64,000 bases of DNA from Pelotomaculum sp. (GTDB lineage: Bacteria > Bacillota > Desulfotomaculia > Desulfotomaculales > Pelotomaculaceae), in contig JAHDOA010000004.1 of assembly GCA_018435055.1 (NCBI GenBank), positions 124,001 to 188,000 of the forward strand, written 5' to 3'. This document shows, one piece after another, positions 17,323-26,244 of this stretch. The position numbers were made by a program, and so were the translations under genes. Under the pieces are notes generated by a model, which saw nothing but the letters and a program-made list of their open reading frames with translations, had not been told where the DNA came from and searched no databases. Numbering within the stretch: position 1 is the stretch's first letter; each line of letters starts with the position of its first letter.

Positions 17323-18968
17323 TTCCCCAAGCGCATCTCCTTGTTAATCATCCTAACCAGCTTCTTAAACAGGTAGACGCAAATGCTTGTGACAATCAGA
17401 TAAATCGCTGCCACAAACAGTAATGGGAAAAAGGCGTCGTATGTGCGGCTCCGAATGATATCTCCTGCTCTCGTCATATCCTGAATAGCAATATAACCGA
17501 CAATCGCGGTCGCCTTGACTAGCTCAATAAAACCGGCGCAATAGGCAGGCAGCGCCCGTTTGACCGCCTGTGGCAGTGTCACTTTTTGAAAAGCGCCAAA
17601 AGCGGTAAACCCCAGGCTGCGCGCCGCCTCTATCTCCACGGTGTCCACGGTATCTATCGCGCCCTTGAGGTTTGACGCGACGCCGGCGCCCTCGACAAGC
17701 GCAAAGGCGCATACCGCGATCAACATCGACGGAACATCCGTTTTCCCAAATATAATGTAGTAGCTGATCATCAACAAAACCACCAGGGGCAAGCCGCGGA
17801 TCAGATTGCAATAAAATCTGCCCAGACCGCTGATAAATCTGCTCTTGTGCATCAGTACAAAGCAAAGGACCCCGCCCAGCATTGTGCCGAGCACTTGCGC
17901 AAGCAGCGAGATCGTCATGGTGACACCCAGGCCGTCCAGAATCATCTTCCAGCGGTTCTCTGTGATCAAGTTGCGGTGTATTGCGGATTTGATCCATTCG
18001 ATAAATCCGGCGCCCGTCTTATCCCTCGCGGCATCGACCGAAGCAGCGTCCGATCCTGCCGGTATTTTTAGCGTAATAATACCCTGCTGGCCGGGGGCCG
18101 GTGTTTCCTGCTTGTGCTTCCTTACCACCAGCACAGTCTTGCTCACATAGTCGGGGTCGCTGAACAGGAAGCTCTCTTTCCGCTCGTTGGTGATATAAAC
18201 GCTCCCCCCGATATCCGCCTTTCCACTGGCTACATAGCCCATCATGGCCCCGAAATCCATATCGACAAACCTGATGTCCTTACCGAGCCAGGCGGCAAAG
18301 CGGCGGAGCTGTTCAACGTCAAAACCTGAAAATTCCCCGCTTTCCCCCGCAAAGGTAAATGGCGGATAGGTAGCCATAATAGCCACGGTTAATGTCCCGT
18401 TTTCACCGGTTAGCAGGATCTCGGGCATGACCGCCTCAAACGCATAAGATTTCAGCCAGCGTTCCTGGATCTCCTTGAGCGTGCCGTCCGCCTTTATTTG
18501 TGCTAAAAATTCGTTGTATTGCTCAATGATATCCTGCCGCACGGAGAAAACGCCGTACTCAAAATCAAGCTCCGCAAGCGGGACGGTCAACGCCTGCAAG
18601 CCATCGTATTGGCCTTCCTGCAGGCTTAGCGTGGCGATGACGTCATCCATCAGCGCAGCATCCACCTTGCCCAGCTTCACCGCTTCGATCTCCTCAATGG
18701 TATTATTAAAGTAGAGTTTCTCTGAGGCGTTGAATATCCTGTCGGCCACCCCGTCAAACAGTGAACCGGTCAATATCGAAAACCGCTTCCCTTTGAAGTC
18801 TTCATAGGTCGCCGGCTCAAAATAGTTATCTGACTGGTTAGTGAAAACCTTGTCGCCACCGATAAAATCTTCGCTCCGCGCCATTTCTGCCTGCGCCTGT
18901 GAACACCCCCATAGCAGTGCGGGAACTGCCACTAAACACAGTAAAACTACTGCTATACCTTTCTTCAT
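17304..18968 (-). CDS. Fused SBP/permease protein, internally deleted (copy 2)
   Basis: A 554-residue paralogue of the 772-residue importer at 8346. An in-frame deletion joins APG to QQGI and removes about 218 residues, exactly one C-lobe plus one N-lobe. The signal peptide, first C-lobe, one N-lobe and the HisM-type permease with EAA loop remain. The last residues (RLGKCILTA) come from out-of-frame reading into the truncated ATPase gene. The reading frame is open, so it may be expressed, perhaps using the intact ATPase of copy 1. Confidence 0.75.
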   Translation of the reverse strand: MKKGIAVVLLCLVAVPALLWGCSQAQAEMARSEDFIGGDKVFTNQSDNYFEPATYEDFKGKRFSILTGSLFDGVADRIFNASEKLYFNNTIEEIEAVKLGKVDAALMDDVIATLSLQEGQYDGLQALTVPLAELDFEYGVFSVRQDIIEQYNEFLAQIKADGTLKEIQERWLKSYAFEAVMPEILLTGENGTLTVAIMATYPPFTFAGESGEFSGFDVEQLRRFAAWLGKDIRFVDMDFGAMMGYVASGKADIGGSVYITNERKESFLFSDPDYVSKTVLVVRKHKQETPAPGQQGIITLKIPAGSDAASVDAARDKTGAGFIEWIKSAIHRNLITENRWKMILDGLGVTMTISLLAQVLGTMLGGVLCFVLMHKSRFISGLGRFYCNLIRGLPLVVLLMISYYIIFGKTDVPSMLIAVCAFALVEGAGVASNLKGAIDTVDTVEIEAARSLGFTAFGAFQKVTLPQAVKRALPAYCAGFIELVKATAIVGYIAIQDMTRAGDIIRSRTYDAFFPLLFVAAIYLIVTSICVYLFKKLVRMINKEMRLGKCILTA

Positions 18969-19171
18969 GTGCTTTGCCCCTTATATCTTAGTACCAGCAT
19001 TGCAACATCACCTGCCTGTTCCGTTCCATCGGCGAATTGCTCGATCTCACGCTTTATAGACATGACAAATTCACTTGAGGAAAGGTCTATGAGGCAGTTC
19101 GCCGTTTCCCGCAGCCGCAAGTCGGAAAATGGCTCGTTTCCCCAATTTGTCGCTTCCGTAAGGACATCGGT
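18965..19171 (-). pseudogene. Remnant of PP2C/SpoIIE-type phosphatase (copy 2)
   Basis: 68 open codons on the minus strand end exactly at the ATG of the binding-protein gene (ATGA overlap). They include REIEQFADGTEQ, then GDVAMLVLRYKG, the C-terminal motif of SpoIIE/RsbU phosphatases. Upstream is an in-frame TAG and no recognisable catalytic core. A phosphatase gene once headed the operon, matching the RsbW-like domain on the ATPase. Confidence 0.7.
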
Positions 19172-19254
19172 CTATACTCCGTTAAGCTTTCGCTTATCCA
19201 GATTGGATTTTTTCGCCTTTGGGATGCCCGGCGTTCTTGGCCTGTTATATTTGC

Positions 19255-19288
19255 ATTATATAACCTAAGGACTAACAAAACGGCTAAC
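19255..19288 (-). promoter_or_regulatory. SARP-type operator and -10, site D
   Basis: On the minus strand: GTTAGCC, GTTTT, GTTAGTC, 9 nt, TATAAT; the 12-nt unit CCGTTTTGTTAG is directly repeated. It precedes the phosphatase remnant and the second importer gene. Confidence 0.75.
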
Positions 19289-19390
19289 AAAACGGGTCTA
19301 ATCCCGATGTTTTTTACTTTTTATATAAAGCCGTTGATATTGAAAGGTTGGGTGATGTGATTTAAAAAAACCAGCCGTATCAATTTTAGT

Positions 19391-19442
19391 AAAAAAAAGG
19401 GGCTGTTGGCTACGAACTTTTAAGTTCGTAGCCAACAGCCCC
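19391..19442 (-). terminator. Strong intrinsic terminator of the SLH serine hydrolase gene
   Basis: A perfect 22-bp inverted repeat (GGGGCTGTTGGCTACGAACT and its complement) is followed by eight T on the minus strand, starting 9 bp after the stop at 19451. Confidence 0.9.
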
Positions 19443-19450
19443 TGCATGCC

Positions 19451-22396
19451 CTAGAGCAGGCTTGACAAACTGTAGATAAACACAGCCGCTTCTGCCCGGG
19501 TCGCATTTCCATTGGGATTAACCATGTTTCCGCTGCCTTTTACCAGATCCATGGATACCAGGGTGGCCATGGCTTGTCTGGCATACTGGGAAATACCGGC
19601 GCTATCGGAAAACTGGTTCAACACGCCGGGATCCCCCTCAATCTTAATCAAACCTTGCCGCTGCAAAATCCGATAGGCCAGCACAAACATATCCTGTCTG
19701 GTGATGCTCGCTTCCGGCTGGAAATTGGAGCCGTCGACGCCGCTGGCTAAACCCAGGGCCCTGGCGATACCAATTTCCTTGTAATAATATGTATTTTCCG
19801 CCACATCAGCAAAGTTCCCTGCCACATCCGCCGTTACACCCAGCAATCTCATCATTATGAGCATAAAGTCAGCCCGTTTGATCTCGTTGGCCGGGGCAAA
19901 ACTGGTATCGCTGACGCCTTTGATGAGGCCTTTTTCTGCCAGGGCCGTAATTGCTTCCCCGGCCCAGCTATAGTCTGCGATATCCGTAAACATGGCCGCG
20001 CCGGGGGTAACTGTATCCGGGCTGACCGGTTCGGGGACGATCGGTTCAGGGGTTTCCGAGGGAGTTGTTTTTCCTTTGCTGTGGCTACCACCGGAACTGG
20101 AACTGCCCAAAACGGTAACAGCGCAGGCTGCCGACCTAATGCCGCCCGCTTCCGCCGTAATCAGGGCCGTTCCCGGCGCAATTGCCCGGACCTTGCCTGA
20201 ACTGTCAACAACAGCCACACTCGCATCACTGCTTTTCCAGGTGAGCTTATTGGCGTTTGTGGCATCTATTGGATCAACCACAGCGGTTAATATCTCGTAA
20301 TCCCCCACCCGGAGGGAGGTTTGGGCTTTGTTTAAGCTAATGCTCACAACGGCTACAGGCATTTCCGCAGCAGAAGCTGTTACCTGGAATGAATCTCCCG
20401 GATCGCCGGCAAATTCGATCAGACTGCCCGCCGGGACAGAGATATCCCCGCTGTCTACCATGCTGTCGTAGAGTACGCCTTCTGCTCCAAATACAATGAC
20501 ACGTCCTTTAGCAGGTACTTCAAAACATAGGGTAGTATCAAAACCCACTGTCAGCCATTCGTTTCTGCCTGCGCTGCCGATGGCCAGGGTATTGGCGCCG
20601 GTGTCCAGCGGCTGGGCCAGCTCGGATGGCATGTAATCCGCTCCCGATAACCAGGCCCAGGTAGCGCCGTTTTGTTCAACCAGGATCAGCTCGGTGAGAT
20701 CCCTCATTGATTTGACCGGCATGCCGGCATAATCAGGAGATTTTACAATTTTCATCCCGTCAAAAACCACATATCCGGGCAAAGCGGGGATTTGGCTGGA
20801 AGATACTATATGGTTCGGCAAAAACATTGCTGCTTCAGTTGCTTTTACATTTCGCCTCAGCCATACTTTGCCGTCCATGGGGATAGATAATTCCTGGGGA
20901 TCCGCAATAGCCTGAAGCTTCTCGGCTTTAACGTTATGGAAATCAAAAACAGGGGAGTATACCACAAAAAAGCGGGTTCCGTCCACGGTGGTGAAGTAAT
21001 ACCTATTCTCGCCATCGTAGAAGAATCCATCGTTATAGACTGCGGAAAGCAGGGCAGACTCATCGCTGCCGTCTACAAGATACAGAATCAACATGCCTTT
21101 TTCATCGTCCAGGGCAATCCGCAAGGTGATGCCGCCACTATCGTAGTATCCTTCATAAGTCAACAGGCCGGATGGAATGGTCTGTGCCTCGACCGGCTCT
21201 TGGACCACTTTCTCCTCCTGGGTAATGAGACCTTTTTCCTCAAGATAAGCCGATAATATGCTCAAGGCGATCCCCGGCGAGTCGCATTGTGCGCCGCTGG
21301 CAATCACGGCTACCGAGATCCGCTGAGACGGTACAGTATAGAGCATCGCGTTATAATGGCCGGTGCCACCGGTTTTGCCGTAAAGATGGAGATCCTTTTC
21401 GGAATAAGGTGAAAGTTCAGCAAAATCCCAGCCCAGACCAAAGGGAAAACTATCCCCCCGTAGTTTGCCTTGAAGCTCACTGGGTTGTCTCTTCAGCATC
21501 TCTATCCGCGACTGAGGCGATAGGATTGCTGAACCCTCGGAAAAAGAATCGGCGAATTGACACAGGTTTTCCGCTGTGGATGATATTCCGCCTGAACCGA
21601 GCAGCGACACTATCTCCAGCGGCTCGCTTTTGCCGTCCGGACGATAGAACCTGGCCGGGGTCATCCCTTGCGGGAGCCCGCCGACACCGAGGCCGGTGTG
21701 ATCCATGGCCAAAGGTTCAAAAATCCGTTCGGTCAGGAAATCACCATAGCTTTGGCCTGAGACTCCAGCCACGATCATTTCCGCCAGCGTAAAACCGTCG
21801 TTGCAGTAAGTCGCCAGTTCCCCCGGCCGATGCTTGAGGGTGGACCGGGACAGGGAGGCCAGGAGTTCTTCATAAATATTCCGGTTGTACTCGGAACCAA
21901 AGTTATTCCAGATGGTAGACCCGGGCAAACCGGAGGAATGGTTGAGCAGCATTCTTACCGTAATATCTTGGTACCGCTCATCCGCCATAGTAAATTCGGG
22001 AAGATAGTCGGTCACGGGATTATCCAAAGCAACCTTGCCCTCGTCCGCCAGCAGCATGATCGCAGTAGCCGCAAACACCTTGCTTACCGAGCCGATATTA
22101 AATACCGTGTCCTGATCCGCCGCAATGTTTTTCTCCCGGTCGGCCATGCCGAATCCTGCCGCGTAGATTAATTCACCCCGGTCCACTATGGCCACGGAAG
22201 CGCTGTTCGCCGTTCCCGCGGTAATTGCTTCTTCAATTGCAGCGCGGGCCGTGTTTTTGGTATTGTCAAAGGTTTTTGCTCCCGTTGTTTCGCCGGCTAA
22301 AGCGAAATTACCCGCACCTGTTACTATGGCCAGCGCCATTGTAAGGCAAATTGTCATCAGTAATAGCCTAAAGATCTTGTTTTGCGTTACACTCAT
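19451..22396 (-). CDS. S-layer-anchored AmpC-like serine hydrolase with Ig-like and SLH domains
   Basis: A 981-residue secreted protein from the ATG at 22396 (GGGGGAG five bases upstream). In order it has a signal peptide, a class C beta-lactamase-like domain (about 50-400) with SVSK, YCN and KTG, a beta-rich middle, a Big_2 Ig-like domain (about 685-760), a Ser/Pro linker, and three SLH repeats (about 800-981). The SLH repeats should hold it on the cell wall. The gene lies 47 bp downstream of the Nif11-leader peptide gene on the same strand, so the two are probably co-transcribed. A role in cell-wall D-Ala trimming or peptide processing is inferred only from the fold. Confidence 0.85.
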   Translation of the reverse strand: MSVTQNKIFRLLLMTICLTMALAIVTGAGNFALAGETTGAKTFDNTKNTARAAIEEAITAGTANSASVAIVDRGELIYAAGFGMADREKNIAADQDTVFNIGSVSKVFAATAIMLLADEGKVALDNPVTDYLPEFTMADERYQDITVRMLLNHSSGLPGSTIWNNFGSEYNRNIYEELLASLSRSTLKHRPGELATYCNDGFTLAEMIVAGVSGQSYGDFLTERIFEPLAMDHTGLGVGGLPQGMTPARFYRPDGKSEPLEIVSLLGSGGISSTAENLCQFADSFSEGSAILSPQSRIEMLKRQPSELQGKLRGDSFPFGLGWDFAELSPYSEKDLHLYGKTGGTGHYNAMLYTVPSQRISVAVIASGAQCDSPGIALSILSAYLEEKGLITQEEKVVQEPVEAQTIPSGLLTYEGYYDSGGITLRIALDDEKGMLILYLVDGSDESALLSAVYNDGFFYDGENRYYFTTVDGTRFFVVYSPVFDFHNVKAEKLQAIADPQELSIPMDGKVWLRRNVKATEAAMFLPNHIVSSSQIPALPGYVVFDGMKIVKSPDYAGMPVKSMRDLTELILVEQNGATWAWLSGADYMPSELAQPLDTGANTLAIGSAGRNEWLTVGFDTTLCFEVPAKGRVIVFGAEGVLYDSMVDSGDISVPAGSLIEFAGDPGDSFQVTASAAEMPVAVVSISLNKAQTSLRVGDYEILTAVVDPIDATNANKLTWKSSDASVAVVDSSGKVRAIAPGTALITAEAGGIRSAACAVTVLGSSSSGGSHSKGKTTPSETPEPIVPEPVSPDTVTPGAAMFTDIADYSWAGEAITALAEKGLIKGVSDTSFAPANEIKRADFMLIMMRLLGVTADVAGNFADVAENTYYYKEIGIARALGLASGVDGSNFQPEASITRQDMFVLAYRILQRQGLIKIEGDPGVLNQFSDSAGISQYARQAMATLVSMDLVKGSGNMVNPNGNATRAEAAVFIYSLSSLL

Positions 22397-22443
22397 AAAA
22401 ACTCCCCCATGCTCATTTGTTTCAGGCAACTAATTAGTTGTTA

Positions 22444-22890
22444 TCATTTTTTTTGGTAGTGCTTACAGGTACTACAGGATTTACGACCATACGTCATCCC
22501 CCGAAAAATATATTCGTGGCTGGGACAATAGACATCGCCACTACCCTTATAAATCCTCAAGAAAGTCTCGTCATCAGGCGCTAATTCACAAAAAATTATA
22601 TGTTCCGTTGCAGGAACCAAAAACTGCCCCCTGCCCCCAACCGCTTGACCAAGCTCTGCATCGGTTAATTGCTTTTCAACAGACTGCAGCAATTCCTTAA
22701 AATCCTCCGTACTCAAATCAAAACCCTTGCTGCCGGCTAAAGGTATCATTTCCTCCAGGATAATTTTCTCCTGCTCCTGTTCTGTTAAGTTTTTCACCTT
22801 GTACCTGTTCACAATGCTCCGGAACTCCCGCTTCAAGTCCTCGTCTCCCTCTGTAAGCAGCATAAACCTTAAAGCTTGTTCTTTTGACAT
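22444..22890 (-). CDS. Nif11-type leader peptide precursor (putative RiPP)
   Basis: A 148-residue peptide from the ATG at 22890 (GGAGG eight bases upstream). The N-terminus (SKEQALRFMLLTEGDEDL) and the helix ending LTDAELGQAVGG match Nif11 leader peptides with a double-Gly cleavage site at about residue 86. The 62-residue remainder has four Cys and two His in a zinc-ribbon-like pattern (FCE, YCPSH, SCSTC). No lanthionine, radical-SAM or YcaO enzyme is in the window. It heads an operon with the SLH serine hydrolase. It could be an exported natural product or a leader-bearing small protein of another kind. Confidence 0.65.
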   Translation of the reverse strand: MSKEQALRFMLLTEGDEDLKREFRSIVNRYKVKNLTEQEQEKIILEEMIPLAGSKGFDLSTEDFKELLQSVEKQLTDAELGQAVGGRGQFLVPATEHIIFCELAPDDETFLRIYKGSGDVYCPSHEYIFRGMTYGRKSCSTCKHYQKK

Positions 22891-22960
22891 AGTATCTACC
22901 TCCATATTTTTTATCTTTACTGTCCCTTCCGGTATCGCAATTATTACCTGTTGTGATAAT

Positions 22961-23018
22961 GATTGCAGATACCGTGAAATATATGAGCAGGCCCTGGACT
23001 TCGTGAAAACCTCCCACG
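22961..23018 (+). pseudogene. 3' remnant of a second SARP-type regulator gene
   Basis: The plus strand encodes RYREIYEQALDFVK, nearly identical to the C-terminal RYREIYEKALDFMK of the regulator at 11116. The rest of the gene is missing. It shows a third copy of the regulator-hydrolase unit once stood here. Confidence 0.7.
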
Positions 23019-23025
23019 TTTGGAT

Positions 23026-24856
23026 TCATGAGTTGATCTGAAACGCAGCTTCATGCAACCAGATGTGATCCAGTTCCAGGCCTTTTTTTCCCCTGGAACG
23101 CCTCTCTCTGACCACCCGGGCAGGACTGCCGGCCACCATCATTCCCGCAGGAACATCCTTGTTAACCACCGAACAGCCTGCCACCAGCGCTTCTTCACCT
23201 ATAGTCACTCCGGGAAGCAGCAAGGCATTGACCATTACTTTGGCATTTGCTTCAGCCGTTTGCGCAACGACAAAAGCGGCATAGTCCTCTTTTGTAAAAT
23301 TGATAAAAAACCGCAGCTGCAGCAGGCAGCGGGTGGTGTAAATTTCGTTGTACAGCGCATCCATTTCCTTAAACAACGCCACCATGGCCGTAAGATCCCC
23401 GCCGGTCCGCGTCAGTTCCGACAGATCGGCCAGCTTCTGTTCCAGAAGGGACAGATCCAGAGACCCGGGATGCATGTCCGCATAGTTTAGATTTGCCCGT
23501 TCGGTGGTCTTTCTTGGCGGGAGGACTGTTTCAGACGCCGATCCATCGCCATTGCCATCCCCGGCGGGCGTTCCGCCGACAGTTTTACCGCCCACAGTTG
23601 CGGTAACATCCTTTGCTGTCGCTATCCTGGTGGGAATTTGCTCGATGCTTGAACCACTGGCGTTAATGATCGCCGTTTGGATAGCGCCTTTCCCGGTAAC
23701 GGCGGCCCTGGCGTCAAGGGTCAGGTCCTTGACGGCGCCTTCTTCAATCTCGATCCGGGTATCCTCTGCTTTAACGATCACCGCCTCGAAGTCGCCCGCA
23801 AGGATGACCCGGGCTCCGGCGGGAACAACCTCGGACACAGTCACCGTTTTAAATCCCTCTCCGGTTACCGTTACCTGAACAAGCGTCGCACCGGACAACA
23901 ACGTGACTACGTCAACGGTGGTTTTTCCGGCGGCGACAACCCGCACGCCGTCCTTTTCCACTGTGAGGCCGGGCATGGCGCAGTCTTTAAGGGTGATACT
24001 GTTTGCGCCGCCGCCTTTAATGGTGGTCTTTCCCTTAACCGTGACATTGTTCAGGGTGACGTCTCCCTCACCGATGCCTTTGGTCAGGAGAAGATCCCCG
24101 GCAATAGTCACGTTCTGCAAGGTAACACCGGCAGATTCGATAATTACGCCGGCGTTGACGGCCTCTGTTCCACCAGCGGGCCCGTATGTTCCTGCCTGGT
24201 TATAAATGACCGTGGCCGCCTCCGGTGTTTCCGGTACGGACAGGTTTAACGCCCTGTCCACGGTTACCACAGCTTCGGCCCGGGTGATCGGGCTATTAGC
24301 CATGAAGGCGCCGTCGGTGTAGCCGCCCATGATCCCCGCAGCGACAACGGCATTGACCGCGCCTGCCGCCCATGCGGCGATCGATCCGGCATCCCTAAAG
24401 GAAACCCCGGCCGCCCCTTCTCCCAGCTGCAAGAGCCGGGACATGACGGAAGCGACCTCTTGGCGGGTGATCAAGCTATTCGGTTTGAAGGCGCCGTCGT
24501 TGTAGCCGCTCATGTACCCGGCGGCAACGGCGACCGTCACTTCGCCATAGAACCAGTGGGATGGGTTGATATCCGTGAAGTCAATCCTTGCCCCGGCATC
24601 CTGTTTGTTAAAAGCGCGGTTCACCAACGTGACGAATTCCGCGCGGGTGATCTGGTTATCCGGCTTGAAGGTACCATCCGGGTAACCCGCCGCAAGCCCT
24701 TTATCCGCCCATGCGGTGATCTGCCTTTGCGCCCAGTGGCCCTTGATGTCCGCCAGCTGGGCAAAGGCTGCCCGGACACCACCCAGCACAATCGAAATCA
24801 GGAAGGAAAATTACCGCAATACCTGTGGAAAGACAACGGTGTTGTTTATACTCCAC
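23026..24856 (-). CDS. SLH surface protein: SLH x3, beta-helix-like middle, M3-peptidase-like fragment, acyltransferase-like tail; apparent frameshift in signal peptide
   Basis: The main open frame (23026-24789, 587 codons) starts inside a signal peptide (LISIVLGGVRAAFA). A ribosome site GGAGGGG and GTG at 24856 start the missing N-terminus (VEYKQHRCLSTGIAVIFL) in another frame; dropping one C near 24803 (CTTCCTG) joins them. Domains follow: three SLH repeats (about 10-180), Val/Thr-rich beta-helix-like repeats (195-400), a segment resembling the N-terminus of M3 oligoendopeptidases (about 425-510), and a hexapeptide-acyltransferase end (GVTIGEEALVAGCSVVNKDV). The join looks like a fusion by deletion, and neither enzyme is complete. 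Confidence 0.65.
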
Positions 24857-24971
24857 TATGAATCCCCTCCAGGAGGCACATTTGGCCGCGGCCCCGCCTG
24901 AAACACGCTTTTACACCTTTCGCCCAATATCCTCCTAAATCCTGCTACACTTTTTGAACTCTATTTCCCCT

Positions 24972-25005
24972 AAAAACAAAAAACCAGCTGTTTTCTTTCA
25001 GCTGG
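24972..25005 (-). terminator. Intrinsic terminator after gldA
   Basis: CCAGCTG pairs with CAGCTGG across an AAAGAAAA loop, followed by TTTTTTGTTTTT on the minus strand. It ends the gldA transcript. Confidence 0.8.
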
Positions 25006-25050
25006 CCTACTCAACATAGTATTGGCTATCTTGATATAAAATGATACAAA

Positions 25051-25097
25051 TGCACACCCCTAATCAATCTTTCCACGATTTCAAAGAGGGGTGTGCA
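25051..25097. repeat. Inverted repeat downstream of gldA
   Basis: TGCACACCCCT and AGGGGTGTGCA (11 bp each, 25-nt loop) lie 12 bp after the gldA stop and before the terminator. They could form an mRNA-stabilising hairpin. Confidence 0.6.
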
Positions 25098-25109
25098 ATC
25101 TGCCAAATA

Positions 25110-26213
25110 TTATCCCGCTATCCCTTTTCTCCGCCGTCCCTCCCCATCTGCGGCTAGCAGCGCGTGGGAAACCATTTGCGGGGTGATATCGCCCCCTTCG
25201 TGGTGGATGCTTTCGCCCTCAATACAAGCGCGGGCAGCTACTTTTTTCAGTTCGTCAGGTGAAACGCCGGTCAGGCCCAACCCGGCCAGGGTAGTCGGCA
25301 ACCCCACGCTTTCGCAGAAAGAATAGACCTCATCAATTAAGGCTTTTGATTTGCCGCTCATGAACAGGGAAGCTAAAACCCCCAGGGCAACTTTCTCACC
25401 GTGGTAATAATTGTGGGTCCCCGGAAGCGCCGTCAAGCCGTTATGTATAGAGTGGGCCGCGGCTATACCGCCGCTTTCAAAACCGAGGCCGCTTAGCAGG
25501 ATATTGGCTTCAATCACATGCTCCAGGGCCGGGGTGACGGCATTGGCTTTACATGAGACCAGCGCGGCCACGCCGTATTCCAAAAGAGTGTCGTAACAGA
25601 GCCTGGCCAGGGCATAGGCGGTCAGGGAGCCCGATTCTCCCGCCTCATTTTTGGCTTTTGTTTTCCGGCATGATTCCGCCTCAAACCAGGTGGCCAGGGC
25701 ATCCCCCATACCTGCAATTAAAAAACGTTCCGGCGCATTGGCGATAATCTCAGAATCCACCAGGACCAGGTCGGGGTTTTTTTTCTGGTATTCAACCCGG
25801 ACTACAACGCCCTCCTCGCTGTACACAACCGCGCAGGCGCTACAGGGGGCATCGGTGGAGGCAATAGTAGGGACGACGGCTACAGAAACCCCAAGTCGAT
25901 CCGCTACTATCTTGCCCGTGTCAATGGTTTTTCCCCCGCCAACGGCAACGACAAACTGCGCCTGACATTCCTGTCCCAGGTTGGCAAGGCGTTCTATTTC
26001 CCGATCACAGCATTCCCGGTTGAACTTCTCGCAGATTAAGCGCAGACCTGCTGTTTGTTGCCGTATCCTGCCACTCAGCATCTTCATAGCCGAGGGCGCC
26101 ATAATACACAAACCCACTTTGCCGAAATTCAGCAACTCATTTTCCAGGCGCCCAGTCGCTCTAAAACCCTGCATATAGCGCCCGGGAAATAAAGTTTTAG
26201 TAATCATCGCCAT
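25110..26213 (-). CDS. gldA: Glycerol dehydrogenase
   Basis: A 367-residue iron-type alcohol dehydrogenase oxidising glycerol to dihydroxyacetone with NAD. The NAD site VAVGGGKTIDTGK (about 90-102) and the metal-binding residues in GMGDALATWFEA and AAAHSIHNG and the later GTHNYYHGEKVA block are visible. The length is normal for GldA. AAGGGGG precedes the ATG. The promoter is the cleanest SARP-type site (E), only 32 bp upstream, which places a central metabolic enzyme in the accessory regulon. A terminator follows at 24972. Confidence 0.92.
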   Translation of the reverse strand: MAMITKTLFPGRYMQGFRATGRLENELLNFGKVGLCIMAPSAMKMLSGRIRQQTAGLRLICEKFNRECCDREIERLANLGQECQAQFVVAVGGGKTIDTGKIVADRLGVSVAVVPTIASTDAPCSACAVVYSEEGVVVRVEYQKKNPDLVLVDSEIIANAPERFLIAGMGDALATWFEAESCRKTKAKNEAGESGSLTAYALARLCYDTLLEYGVAALVSCKANAVTPALEHVIEANILLSGLGFESGGIAAAHSIHNGLTALPGTHNYYHGEKVALGVLASLFMSGKSKALIDEVYSFCESVGLPTTLAGLGLTGVSPDELKKVAARACIEGESIHHEGGDITPQMVSHALLAADGEGRRRKGIAG

Positions 26214-26244
26214 TATAACCCCCTTGTTTGCCTGTCATATTTAC

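Noticed and set aside
19391-19442. Perfect 22-bp inverted repeat as an IS end or origin
   Set aside because: The T-run and position 9 bp behind a stop codon fit an intrinsic terminator; no transposase or direct repeats nearby.
14057-22396. Antibiotic-resistance beta-lactamases
   Set aside because: The family includes many D-Ala peptidases and esterases; large extra domains and the setting do not support a resistance role.
22727-23041. Plus-strand 104-codon frame as a gene
   Set aside because: It is mostly the antisense of the Nif11-leader gene; only its last 20 codons are a true regulator remnant.
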